Part shown: in pieces, positions 1 to 10,565 of the stretch
Layout: each line of letters opens with the position of its first letter
Position numbering within the stretch: position 1 is the first letter of the stretch
Assembly: GCA_963580455.1 (NCBI GenBank)
Contig: OY756965.1
Coordinates: 26,138,902-26,202,901 of the forward strand
DNA: 64,000 bases
Direction: 5' to 3'
Origin: Euonymus europaeus
Lineage: Eukaryota; Streptophyta; Magnoliopsida; Celastrales; Celastraceae
Notes under the pieces: generated by a model
What the model was told of the DNA's origin: nothing
Databases searched by the model: none
The model's input: the letters and a program-made list of their open reading frames with translations, nothing else
Program-made: the position numbers and the translations under genes

Positions 1-139
1 TTCTTCTATTGATTTATCTTTCATCCATTTATTTCTATAAGCAATGTTTTCTTCGGATCTGTGTATCACTGTATCACAACTGCTTGATTGGATAGTATTC
101 ATTTGTTAATTTTGATGGCGCTTTTATGTTTTTGCTAGA

Positions 140-2809
140 ATGGAAGGACAAAGAATATGGGAAAATCCTCTCCAGTTTATGCCATTGAGTTCTGGCGGGG
201 ATGTTAATGATGTCTTCAATGGATCTCAAGGTGATATGAACCCGCTTTTTGTTGGGGCAGATGGGGTGATCGCAAACCAGCTTGATGCACTCTCTCTACA
301 TCAATGGATTTATGATCCTAAGGGACCTCAAAACTATGTTGAGTTTCTTGCTGAAAATTCAATTTTTCTAGAGAAGGCTCCTACTATTGATATATTAGAG
401 GGTATTCCTCGGTCACTTGATAGTACAAATGCGGCTTCTAGGGACTCTAAGATCCAAAGAGAATTATACAACCACCCAGGGAAGCTATTGGATCTTCAAT
501 CGACTGATTCTTCCTTCAGCAAGGATGCGAGGAGCACAAAACCATCTCCCTTTGTGCTCAAGACTGACAATCCTGATGGTTCAATTAATGTAAAGCAATC
601 TGAGCATAATGTAAGATGAGGATGCCTGGAATGCCCTTTATGGAGTTCCCTGCACTGCACCCAGAAATTATTTTTTTGATAATTTCAGTTTGCTTTCATG
701 TTCACTATGTATGGGATTTCTGTCTGGCCAAGTATCTTTACTTGTGATTCTGAGTTCGAAAATGTCATTGTCTGTTTTCAACAGGTAAACTATTTGGAAC
801 AATATAATGAAGAAAAACCAAGAAAAGAATTTGCAAGTACTGGCAATCAGAGACAAAATCAGGTCCTTTCCCTTTCTTCAAACTATGTTTGTTTAGCTAA
901 GTTTGTTCCTGAAGCAATTATCCGTTCTTAAAGATTCTGCAGACTCGTACTTCAAGGAGACAACAAGCAAAGGGAGAAGATAGCAACTTTTCTCCGCTTC
1001 TTCCAAGAGAAACATCTGCTATAGACAGTCTCAAGTCGAAACCACGTTGCAGTTTGAAAAATCAAAGAGCTACCATAAATGATCGCGTACGCTTACACCT
1101 TTTCAAACCTCTGGAGAGACTGATTGTTTTCTCCTAATATTCAGCATGTCAATATTCATTGTCATCAACACTTTTCGTTTTAAGGGGAAAAAAGCTGTCA
1201 GCATAATCTTTTTATCTAATAGCTGTTAGGAATACCTTTGTTCAATCTGACACAGCTGGACTTGTTCTAGTTTCCTCTGATATTCAACTACTTGATGCAG
1301 CAACGCAGGCTACGAATTGCTGAAAGAATCAAGGCATTGCAAGACCAGCTTCCTCATCCAACAGAGGTATGCACTTGTGTAGAACATGTACGAATGTCAA
1401 TGTCTTATCACTTCTTGTTTCTCTAGAGAATCATCCCAGACGACTTTTATCTATTTCAAATCTTATGTGGAACTTTTAATGCCATTTAACATCTTTTACT
1501 TCATCTCTCCTATCCCCTACCCATTGACCTTTATACTATAAAGAATGTTCATATACTAGATATGTTTGATATATTGAAGACCACAGGTTTGAAAATCACA
1601 TACTTTGTCTCAGTAGAGTAAAGTTGTTTGGGGGTAGTGGCACCTTGTAATATGCAAGAAAATATTAAATGAAAGCATCCATATGCAATAGTCAGGTGAT
1701 AAATGGCTGCCTGCCCTAAGAAAAGGCACCCAAATTTATTCAAAGCTGATAGAGAAAAGAATTTTAATATGAGAAAAATCCTTAGACCGGAATTTGCATT
1801 ATTTACTCCAAACAATTTTTTGACAGTAACTCACGTCTCCTCATTGGTAACTATTGATTGTGAGCTAAACATCCTAATGTTTATTAAGAAGAGTAGTTGA
1901 AAAAACTAGGATGTATTATCTTTCTTATCTTGCTTTATGAATGAGCTATCCTGTAATTTGAGGATCGCGTAAGCGCAAGCCTTGTGCAATATGGAAGCTG
2001 TTGAAATCTCGGGTTTCTATCACCATGCACTTTGGAGCAATGCGATCAAGAGTCCATCCTACTGATTGGTTTTTTTCCTATTTACAGGGTAGCCAAGCAT
2101 CTGTGCTGACTGACATTATTGACCATGTAAAGTATCTGCAACTTAAATTAAAGGTGGGTGTTCCTCCTATTTTGCATGACAAAGATGTGCTTTTATATGC
2201 ATGCGTATATGTTTTTGCTTTTGTATAAACTGCCATCACAGCGTTATTGTGAGCATTAGACTACGAAATTCAGTTTACTCGTCATATTTGATTGATGCCG
2301 GTGGACATTAAAAAAATCTCTGTAACTTTAGGGTTTCCATAAATCTTGAATGCAGATTCTTGTGATTTTGTATAACAAGTGAAAACTTGCAATCTTGAGA
2401 TCGTATTTAATCACCTGAATATCACAGGAATTAAGCCGCAGCAGACTGGGAAGTGAACCAACTTACGCTCCTTTCATTTTTCTTGAGGTATAAGTTGAAT
2501 CAATTTCTATGAAAATATGCGGACTTTTCTTGAAGATGTTTTTACTCCATCAAAACTCCCATGTCAACAGTTGGATGATGCTTTACTTGCTTCTTTCCAC
2601 CCTTCAAAAGGAAAATTTATAGGCTTTGATATTCTGTGCAGGGATATGGTCACTATGTTCTCCATGAAAATATGAGGAATGAACCACTCGAGGAGATGAT
2701 GGGAAAGTTGCTAGAAGCCAATTCTTCTCTCGCAAACCTATTGCTGGAGAGTAGAGGCCTTTATGTGATGCCCTTGGCTTGGGCTGAAGGATCAAGTGAA
2801 GCAACATAA
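140..2809 (+). CDS. bHLH transcription factor, seven coding exons, about 350 aa
   Basis: Predicted nuclear DNA-binding regulator. Exons are 140-610, 785-862, 943-1086, 1301-1366, 2088-2153, 2428-2487 and 2642-2809. All junctions are GT-AG and phase 0, giving 350 residues. The helix-loop-helix is split across exons 4 and 5: helix 1 reads RRLRIAERIKALQDQLPH and helix 2 reads SVLTDIIDHVKYLQLKLK. An SRSRLGSEP-type extension follows. The C-terminal block (EEMMGKLLEANSS, then LLESRGLYVMPLA) recalls the C-terminus of LRL/UNE12-type bHLH proteins. The acidic N-terminal 230 residues have no domain I recognise. The basic region is atypical (INDRQRR instead of the usual IAERLRR), so subfamily and E-box binding are uncertain. 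The start is the first ATG after a probable 5' UTR intron acceptor (ttgctag at 132-138), so an earlier start cannot be excluded. Confidence 0.88.
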
Positions 2810-3208
2810 TATACTTTGGCAGTAGTACACTTTACTGCTTTCTTTTTACTACTTTTCCTTCCTTTTTCATAGATGAATAGTAAAACAAGAGCATGGTTGG
2901 ATTGCTAGACTGGAAGAAAAAAAAAGTAGAGGGATTCTGGCAGTTCCTAGTGCTGGAACGTTTTGGGTATAAATTTAGAATGTATGCTCTTTATTCTGTT
3001 CCAAGTCTAAGTTTTGACAAGCCATTTACTCGTATGTCAGATTAAGCTAGCTGTTCAGTTCCTGCCTAACTTTCTTCAATTGTGGCTAGCCGTGTATTCT
3101 TCAATTTGCATTCCTGCATTTCATCTTCGAGACTGCATTCCTCAACTCTCTCTAAACCTATTAATGAAAAGTGAAAAATACTATACAGTATACGCCGGCA
3201 ATTATTTC

Positions 3209-5614
3209 TTATTTCTCCTCCTTTTGGTCTATCTTGATAACCAGAGGTTTCCGGAGATCCAATTGTGGATTTGCTATGATTGGTAGCATTGACGGTGCTA
3301 GGATGCCCTTGATTTCAGCATTTTCAGCAAGAGCTTTGTCCAATGATGACTTTGCGATTCTAGTAACGCAACCGATCAGGATTGCTGCATTGAAGCAATG
3401 CCAAAAAGAGGGGTACTAAATCTTCAGAAAGTTGAGAACCATTTGAAGTCCAGCAGATAAGAATTTTACACATCGAAGTTCTAATTTAGCAAGCAATTTA
3501 AGATCCGGGGGAAGAAGACAATATGATAAGTAATTAAAACCTAACAAGCATAGCAGATGAGCACTTGATTAGCATTCTATACATCTAGCTAATTCAATAG
3601 AAGCTTTTAACCAGCATGGTGAGAAGAGAATCACTATTCGTTCTGATAAGCAAAAACCATCTGAAGCCTGGTTTTAAAAACTCTGTATATTTGGAGTAAT
3701 GATAAGGAAAAAGAATGATGGCAACTCACCAGATACCACAAGTCCCAGTACCATGTATACCTACAACCACAAATATCAACATATTAGAAGACGGGGAAAA
3801 TATCCAAACTATACACAGATCTGGGATTGACATGAACCTGTTACGGAAGAGGCTTAGCAAAGCCCTTAGTTCAATAGGACAAAGCCTAAGACTTCTTTCA
3901 CATCCTAAATTGAGCAGTAAAGGTACCACTTTACAACCTAAAACATCTATATCCTTCTCAAACAAAAGCTGATGCATTTAAAAGTAATGTCTCTTTTTCT
4001 CTCTTTTTTTCCTTTTCAAGGAGTGCAACAAATGTGCAATACAAGGTGCTGTGAACGGAACACTCGTAACGAATAATATAATACCAAGGACTTGGGTATC
4101 CAAAATGCAACTCCAAGGAAAACCACGTGCAAACAGAATGCAGAATGGAAAAAAAAAATACACACAGAATGCAGAGTCTAGTGTAGCTGAGAGTAAACCC
4201 TTGCTAACTCCAAATTTGAAAACAGCTTAAGATGAAACAAAGTTTGAGCTGAAATTTCAGCCATAAAAGCCATTTTATTTGTAAAATAATAAGAAAGAAT
4301 TCAGCATAGTGAACTCGATATGATTTTCTACCATTATCTAAAACCACATTGAAACTCTCTATACCTTGAATCTAACTTTAGAGATAGTGGCATAAAATTT
4401 ACCCAACAAGTTGTTGAAATCTCATTCCAACTGTGCGTGACATCAGATAGGTCCTTCAAGGTTGTCCCAAGATACACAAGTCCAAATGTTATAGGCTGAA
4501 GAAATAAAATTACAGCAGCTCATTCAAGAGAATCAAGACAAAAGAAGCGGCATCATCTACTACACACCCAGGAGTACAACAAAAAGGCATCCTAATTGAA
4601 GAAAAGAACACTAATCAAATACTAATTACATCAGCTCATTCAAGAGATTATGAGTGAAATATTTTCATTACCTGATTTAGGGAAACTGCTTCATCAAATA
4701 GTTTAAAGAAATTACAGACAAGAAAGAGTGTCATTACAAGCCAAAGAACTTGATGCCCTAAATTAATGGTTCACATAACATATTTAAAACCAGGATAGGA
4801 AGTAACTATCATTAAAAAAACATCTATAAAATGACAAGGTAAATATGTTTTTCTGAACAAACTTGGAAATGCGGAGCGCAAACTCCATCACGTTAGTTTA
4901 CCACTCAATACTAAATGGGAGAATACACAGACGAACAAAACCGCACACAGTATATTACGCGGAAAAAAAGATCCATCATAAAACACTAACAGTGGATAGC
5001 TAAAAAGTAAACAGAGTATTTACCATCATCCCCAACCAGGAAGCCAGCATGAACTCCTTTAAGTGCACAGGAGTCACAGATAGGACGTGATTCATCACTA
5101 CTTGCTAACTTACTTGATTCATCACAACTTGCTAACTTAAACTACAATAAATTTGGAAAACAAAAATTGTGGACATCATCAGAATAATTTACAGCATGAA
5201 TGGACCCCAAGGCCCAACATCCCGCTTAATCCATAGCAAGAAATGCCTCAAAATCTGCAATAAATAACGATTAATCAATTATCAATTCAGGAAACGCAAT
5301 TACTTATCAAACAGAGGCCATGAACCACGAATTCAGAGAGACAGGTAGACCTTCTCGATGGGGAGCGAACTGCATGCGATAAAGATGGCGACGATAAGAA
5401 GGAGAAGGAGAGAGATTCTGAAGGCGGAGCTCCAGGTGATCCCATGCACCGCCATTGACAGTCTCCGACACCAAGGCCGCGTGGAATGGACCTCGTATTC
5501 TTCGTCGTCTCTGTCAATGCCGGCTTCAGCCTTGAACGACGATCGAGCCCTCAATCCCTCTTCATTCACCAGTTTTTTAGCCTCTAAAATTAACATAAAA
5601 CCTAAATTTAGCAT
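3209..5614 (-). pseudogene. TVP38/TMEM64-like (SNARE-associated/VTT) membrane protein, core deleted
   Basis: Recognisable pieces, in minus-strand order: 5614-5351 (N-terminus with a membrane segment LLLLLIVAIFIACSSLPIEK), 5254-5193 (ILRHFLLWIKRDVGPWGP), 5095-5024 (LSVTPVHLKEFMLASWLGMM), 4495-4403 (PITFGLVYLGTTLKDLSDVT), 3760-3730 (a 31-nt exon, VYMVLGLVVS) and 3384-3209 (C-terminus ending KPLVIKIDQKEEK). Intact relatives have roughly 80-90 more residues, the core of the VTT domain, between the second and third pieces. Here only about 100 bp separate them, and I found no acceptor that keeps frame across that junction. The other splice sites are canonical and in phase, so decay looks recent, or the gap is an assembly collapse. 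A start at 5455 (MAVHGITWSS) fits the family better than 5614. The 3' end converges on the bHLH gene. Confidence 0.62.
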
Positions 5615-6654
5615 TTCGTCCCCTCTCTCTCTCTCTCTGATACATTCACAAACTTAATTTAGATGCAATAATCCAAAATTATTATTCGTTTAATTATACA
5701 ATTATGCATAATTAATTATCATCATTTAATCAATTGTCCGAGTTTTACAGACTCGACGTCTATATTCCAGGACCAGAACAAGACAAGGTTGCGCTCGTGG
5801 GCTTATGTTCAAGCTTGTACTGTACGGTCCATTTTTTATATTTTATAATCTCGAATTTCGAGTTCGAATTTCATCTCTACTAAAAAAATGGTGAATTGGA
5901 TAATAATTTCATTTCCCAATATGATGTGGTGCTAATGCAAGAAAAGGTAAGCAATCACTGAAGCTCAATATGGAAAATTCACGCCACATAAATCATTGAA
6001 CTTTTGATGATTGATTATTTGATTTGCTGCTGCTCTTTAGTCTTTTCAATCAATAGTAGAAGGAAAAGTCAGATGGCATGAGGATAATGGAGCAAGCATG
6101 AAAGTCAAAGAAATAAGTTTGATTTGATAGAAGAGCTAGTTTGGTTGTGATAATGCATGCTCGATTATCCGCATCAAGAAGATGTATCCAAACAAGATTT
6201 GCATTTCTTCAATAACAATTATTCTTCCAATTTTTGGCATGATACAATCTACATTCGATATATAATTACAATTATTCTCTAGTAATAACATTCTTATTTT
6301 TAACTAAAATTAATACATATACTTTTAAATATGACCAAATAACTTAAATTAAACTCTAAATTCAATCTCAAATCCTAAACTTGATTTATTTTTCATACGA
6401 GGGAACTCTAGTCCCAATTTTCCACAATTTGACAGATGAATTAGATCTAAATCTCAGAATATATGGAGGACCCCACGACTCTCCTGGATTGAGAAGTCCT
6501 AGGTCAGATGGCAATGCGGGAGATAACACAAGGTGGATTTAGCACACGAGAGCAAGAGCCCATTCATACAATTGCGAGAATAACACTCATAGATTTGAAC
6601 TCGCCATATCCAACTTGCATAAAGAGTTAGTACTGCAGTCAAGTTTATCATCTC

Positions 6655-7090
6655 AGTACCCTAAACATTAAACCCTAATCATAAATGCTAAATGATAAAC
6701 ATTAAACCCTAATCCTAAATCCTAACCTTTTTTTTAGATTTCTAAATCATAAACCATAAATCTTGAACCTTTAACTTTAAATTCTAAACCTAAACACTAA
6801 AACAAAATCCTAGCTAAACCCTAAAAACTAAACCTTAATATATTTTTTTTCTTTTCTGAACACATCTTTTTATAACCGAAAATGACACCAGACAAGTTAC
6901 TCATTTGGACAACTAACACGGGTCTAAACTTGAACCGTCAATTCGTCGAACCAACATGCACATAAATTTTTCATCTAATGACATAATAAATTAGGTAAAA
7001 ATTCAGCGCGTGATTACAGTAACCTAAACCTTTTTCTAAACCTCTAAACTCTAAATCGAGTTTAATAAACCTTTTTCTAACCCTTTTCAA
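6655..7090. repeat. Degenerate telomere-like (AAACCCTAA) repeats
   Basis: Many imperfect copies of the plant telomere unit occur in one orientation: TAAACCCTAA at about 6667 and 6693, TAAATCCTAACC near 6714, TAAACCCTAAAAACTAAACC near 6813, and CTAAACC-type copies near 7024-7080. Copies are separated by diverged A/T-rich sequence, so this is a decayed interstitial tract rather than a clean array. Confidence 0.55.
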
Positions 7091-7167
7091 CCATTTTTGT
7101 TAAATCCAACTGCTTAAAATGGAAGTACTTATTTGATAGAAAAAGAACGTCATTACAAGAGAAATCG

Positions 7168-7192
7168 TATATATATATATATATATATATAT
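7168..7192. repeat. (AT)n microsatellite
   Basis: About twelve uninterrupted AT dinucleotides in the gene-free region upstream of IPT. Confidence 0.9.
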
Positions 7193-7935
7193 GCACATTA
7201 TTTTCCACAAACGCCAACAATTCCAAATTGAGTACAATGTATTAAGACCCATCAATTCTTTCCGAATTAGGTTCAATGTATTAGGGCCCACATAAATGGT
7301 AAACCCTAAGTATACCTACTGCACTCACCCCAAACATCGTGTGAATCGTCGGATTGCACGTAATTAATTTGTCAAGTGTTAACTGTGTAAGTATAAAGCA
7401 TACAAGTTTTGAAGTTTTAACCAAAAATGATATATCTTGATCGAATGGTCTTGCGAACTTTTGTAGTTTCGTTATTGGGTTTGCCTGTGCACTTTACGTA
7501 TTTCTAACGATACACATGACATTATAGAATGAGACAAGTCGCGCAAAAGAATATACAACGCACTAGAACGCTCTTATTGACCATCCTTTAGTTCGACAAT
7601 ATCCAAAATTCCTTAAATAATATGATAAAAACACTCTTGGATCCATATTTTCATGCGTCCATAATTAGGTGAAATTAAATCACGCTTTGAATTGTGATTG
7701 TGTAGAGAATTATTACATCCAAAAAGACAGAGAATTATTATTTAATTGATATATATTTTTTCTTAAGTTTTAACTGTTTTTTAGTTTTCGCGGTACTACA
7801 TAGCGAGCATTTTAGCTATAAATCATATTAAAACAGTACTTTGGAACAAAAATAATCATATAAATAGTCCTTAATTTTTTTTGGCAGTACTGCCCTCAAA
7901 CGCGTGCATTATATTTTTTTGCCCTCTTTATCTAA

Positions 7936-8322
7936 CCTCACGTTTGGTTGAAGAAGGGAATGAGTTTAAGATGAGCTGAGCATGAACTTATTGACAAAGT
8001 GAGAATAGAGAAGGGTGAATGAGTTTAAAGATAAAATTTTGTATGTTTGGTTAATGTGAGAATGAGCATGAGTTTTGGTTTGAATTGATTGCAATAAATA
8101 TAAAAATACTATAATTTTACATGATTTTAATTGAAGGATAAAATTGTCATTTTTAAAAAAAACTAGTCTCCACAAGGGGAGAATAGCCAAGCTCACAAAG
8201 GAGAATAGAGGTCATGAGCTCATGCTCATGGCCCATGTTTTATACAAACCAAACAAGGGAATGAGGTTCGACAAAGCTCATTCCCTTGACTCACCCCCTA
8301 TTCTCCCCAACCAAACGTAGGG
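7936..8322. mobile_element. PIF/Harbinger-type MITE, about 387 bp
   Basis: The ends form terminal inverted repeats: CCTCACGTTTGGTTG on the left, and the right end read in reverse is CCTACGTTTGGTTGGG. Both ends are flanked by TAA (7933-7935 and 8323-8325), consistent with the 3-bp target duplication of PIF/Harbinger elements. No transposase is encoded. Similarity between the arms continues inward (GGGAATGAG-like motifs). Confidence 0.7.
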
Positions 8323-9539
8323 TAAAGTTTTAGCTTTGCCCCTTTTGGTACACTCTTCATAGTGACTTTTTTTTTTTGAATCCGTAGTAGCAATAAGAAA
8401 TGTAGTGTTAAATCACTTGACAACACCTCACTTTTCCTAATGATCTATACACACGAACTCAACAACACAAATCTTTGGATCTCTCTCATTTTTATTCCTT
8501 ACTTTATTTCTACAATTTCTTTTGGAAAGCCCAATGAGGAGTCAACAAGGGTGCAAAAATTTTTGTCAACATTTAATATGATTCTAAATTCGAATTGTGA
8601 GACTCGAGCGTCCATAGATTTCTCATATGGTAATATGAGCCAAAATCCAACGATATATGCAAAGTTTGGTATGGTACCTATCATATATTTATTTAAGAAC
8701 ACTAGTCACGCCCCAGACAAACTATAATGTTTGAATCACAAGGAATACTGGATAAGAGAATAGCATCTTCCCCATATCCATTCACTCGGTAGTGCCATTT
8801 TACAGTAGAGCCCAACTACGTGTGTTGAAATTCGCTCGTCACTGTACGAATCCTCATCTTCTTGTGTTGTGTGTGCCACCACCAATTCATATTGTCCAGC
8901 TTTTTTTTTTTAAGGTTATTCAACAAGTACTGTCCTTAGTCCCCTTGTCCTTGAACACATACCCTCTATTTCACTATTTGCATTGTTTTGCATGTTACAA
9001 AGTGCTAACAAGTTGTTGTTTTTTTTATAAAAAAAAAGGAATTTTAATTAATATTATCTTTTCAAGATTGAAACCTAAGTTGACAAGACCAAAAGAAAAT
9101 TACACATCAAGAAAACACAAAAATTAAGTTAGTGAAATCCCAAATAAATTCAACTATTATCGACTCTCTCTGTTTTTTTTTAATAAAAGAGGACGTCTCA
9201 TAAATTTATTTATATCCGGAAAACCATTGTTACAAACGCGAGAGAAACCAAAAGGGCTTTAATATATTTAATATAATATTCTTGGATAACATATAATATA
9301 TGTCAAAGCAATAAAGGAGCTTTAATGGCCACTGCTTTCTTACCCCTTAATGTCGTTGGACAGTCCAAAAATGTTTTAGGAATAAGAACATATAATATAG
9401 TGCTTCCAAAAACCTAAAAGAAGTTATACTAGAAAACAAAGAAAAAAAAGAGAGGAATGCAACTTTGAGGGGGAATAATTGTTCTTCAAGTCTACTTTTT
9501 CTTCAACTAGCTAGTAGACAAGAGAGCTAAATCTATCCC
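8323..9539. other. Spacer upstream of IPT
   Basis: No recognisable gene; the longest open frames lack codon structure or similarity I can name. The proximal part presumably contains the IPT promoter. A-rich and AT-rich tracts dominate. Confidence 0.5.
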
Positions 9540-9547
9540 TATAAATA
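9540..9547 (+). promoter_or_regulatory. TATA box of the IPT gene
   Basis: TATAAATA lies 72 bp upstream of the IPT start codon, a spacing that leaves a short 5' leader of about 40 nt. Confidence 0.6.
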
Positions 9548-9611
9548 ACACAACCTCTCATTCTACCCTTTTGAAATTAAGGACAAGAATAACTCAACAA
9601 AAATATATGCA

Positions 9612-10565
9612 ATGAGGCTTTCCATGGTCATGTGCAAGCAACCAAGCCCTATGCTTGACATACCAAATGGAAGGCACAAGTTGGAAATCCTGAGTCCTCC
9701 CCACAAAGAGAAGGTTGTGGTCCTAATGGGAGCAACAGGGACAGGGAAGTCGCGACTCTCCATCGAACTCGCTACCCGATTTCCAGCAGAAATAGTGAAC
9801 TCCGATAAAATGCAGGTATACGAAGGGCTCGACGTTGTTACTAACAAAATTACAGAAGAAGAAAGGTATGGTATCCCTCACCATTTGTTAGGTATGGTGA
9901 ATCCCAATTCTGATTTCACAGCAAAAAATTTCTGCGATGCTGCTTCAGTCACAATCGAATCCATTTTGGATCGAGACCGGCTTCCAATTATCGTTGGAGG
10001 CTCCAATTCATACATTGAAGCGCTAATTGATGGTAGAGATTTCAATTTTCGTTCAAGATATAAATGTTGTTTTCTTTGGATAGACATGTCAATGCCTGTT
10101 CTACGAGAATTTGTATCAGAAAGAGTTGATCAAATGGTCGAAAACGGGATGGTGGATGAGGCCAGGCAATTTTTCAATCCGTCCGGAGATTATTCTAGGG
10201 GAATCAGAAGATCAATTGGGGTACATGAGCTTGATAAATACTTCAGAAATGAAGCATTGTTGGACAAAAAAGATGGTGCTGGGCTACTCGACGAGGCAAT
10301 ACAAGAGATCAAAGATAATACTTGTAATTTAGCTTATCATCAAGTGGAGAAAATACGTAGACTTGGAAACATAAAGGGATGGAACATACATCGCCTTGAT
10401 GCCACTCATGTGTTCCAAAAGCGAGGAAAGGAGGCCGACAAGGCATGGAAGAGGCTAGTGGCCAAGGCGAGGACAACCATTGTCCGAGAATTCCCTTACA
10501 ACTTGACCTATGAGATTCCGACCAATCTATCAACCATTAGAGACAGGGGTGGAGCGAAAATATGA
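9612..10565 (+). CDS. IPT: Adenylate isopentenyltransferase (cytokinin synthase), IPT3/IPT5-like
   Basis: Transfers a dimethylallyl group from DMAPP to ATP/ADP, the first committed step of isoprenoid cytokinin synthesis. Single exon of 317 residues, as usual for plant ATP/ADP-type IPT genes. The P-loop GATGTGKS is at residues 40-47, followed by NSDKMQVY (63-70) with the conserved Asp, the VTNKIT segment, GIPHHLLG, and PIIVGGSNSYIEALIDG. The N-terminal MCKQPSP resembles AtIPT3, where a short plastid-targeting sequence precedes the kinase-like fold. The C-terminus (WKRLVAKARTTIVREF onward) is short but complete in outline. The gene stands alone. A TATA box is 72 bp upstream. Paralog identity (IPT3, 5 or 1) is not settled. 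Confidence 0.93.
   Translation: MRLSMVMCKQPSPMLDIPNGRHKLEILSPPHKEKVVVLMGATGTGKSRLSIELATRFPAEIVNSDKMQVYEGLDVVTNKITEEERYGIPHHLLGMVNPNSDFTAKNFCDAASVTIESILDRDRLPIIVGGSNSYIEALIDGRDFNFRSRYKCCFLWIDMSMPVLREFVSERVDQMVENGMVDEARQFFNPSGDYSRGIRRSIGVHELDKYFRNEALLDKKDGAGLLDEAIQEIKDNTCNLAYHQVEKIRRLGNIKGWNIHRLDATHVFQKRGKEADKAWKRLVAKARTTIVREFPYNLTYEIPTNLSTIRDRGGAKI

Larger units (their letters stand above)
5615..7935. other. Gene-free AT-rich spacer
   Basis: I see no coding exon on either strand. A CT-rich microsatellite (5621-5639) lies just upstream of the TVP38-like locus and may be part of its promoter. The rest holds degenerate AAACCCTAA-like repeats and an AT dinucleotide run, listed separately. Confidence 0.6.

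Noticed and set aside
1703..1900. 65-codon open frame in bHLH intron 4
   Set aside because: Lies between well-supported splice sites and has no motif.
5038..5157. Alternative open frame across the TVP38-like junction (KLASSDESRPICDSCALKG)
   Set aside because: It disagrees in phase with the next exon and in sequence with the family. The homologous frame is LSVTPVHLKEF.
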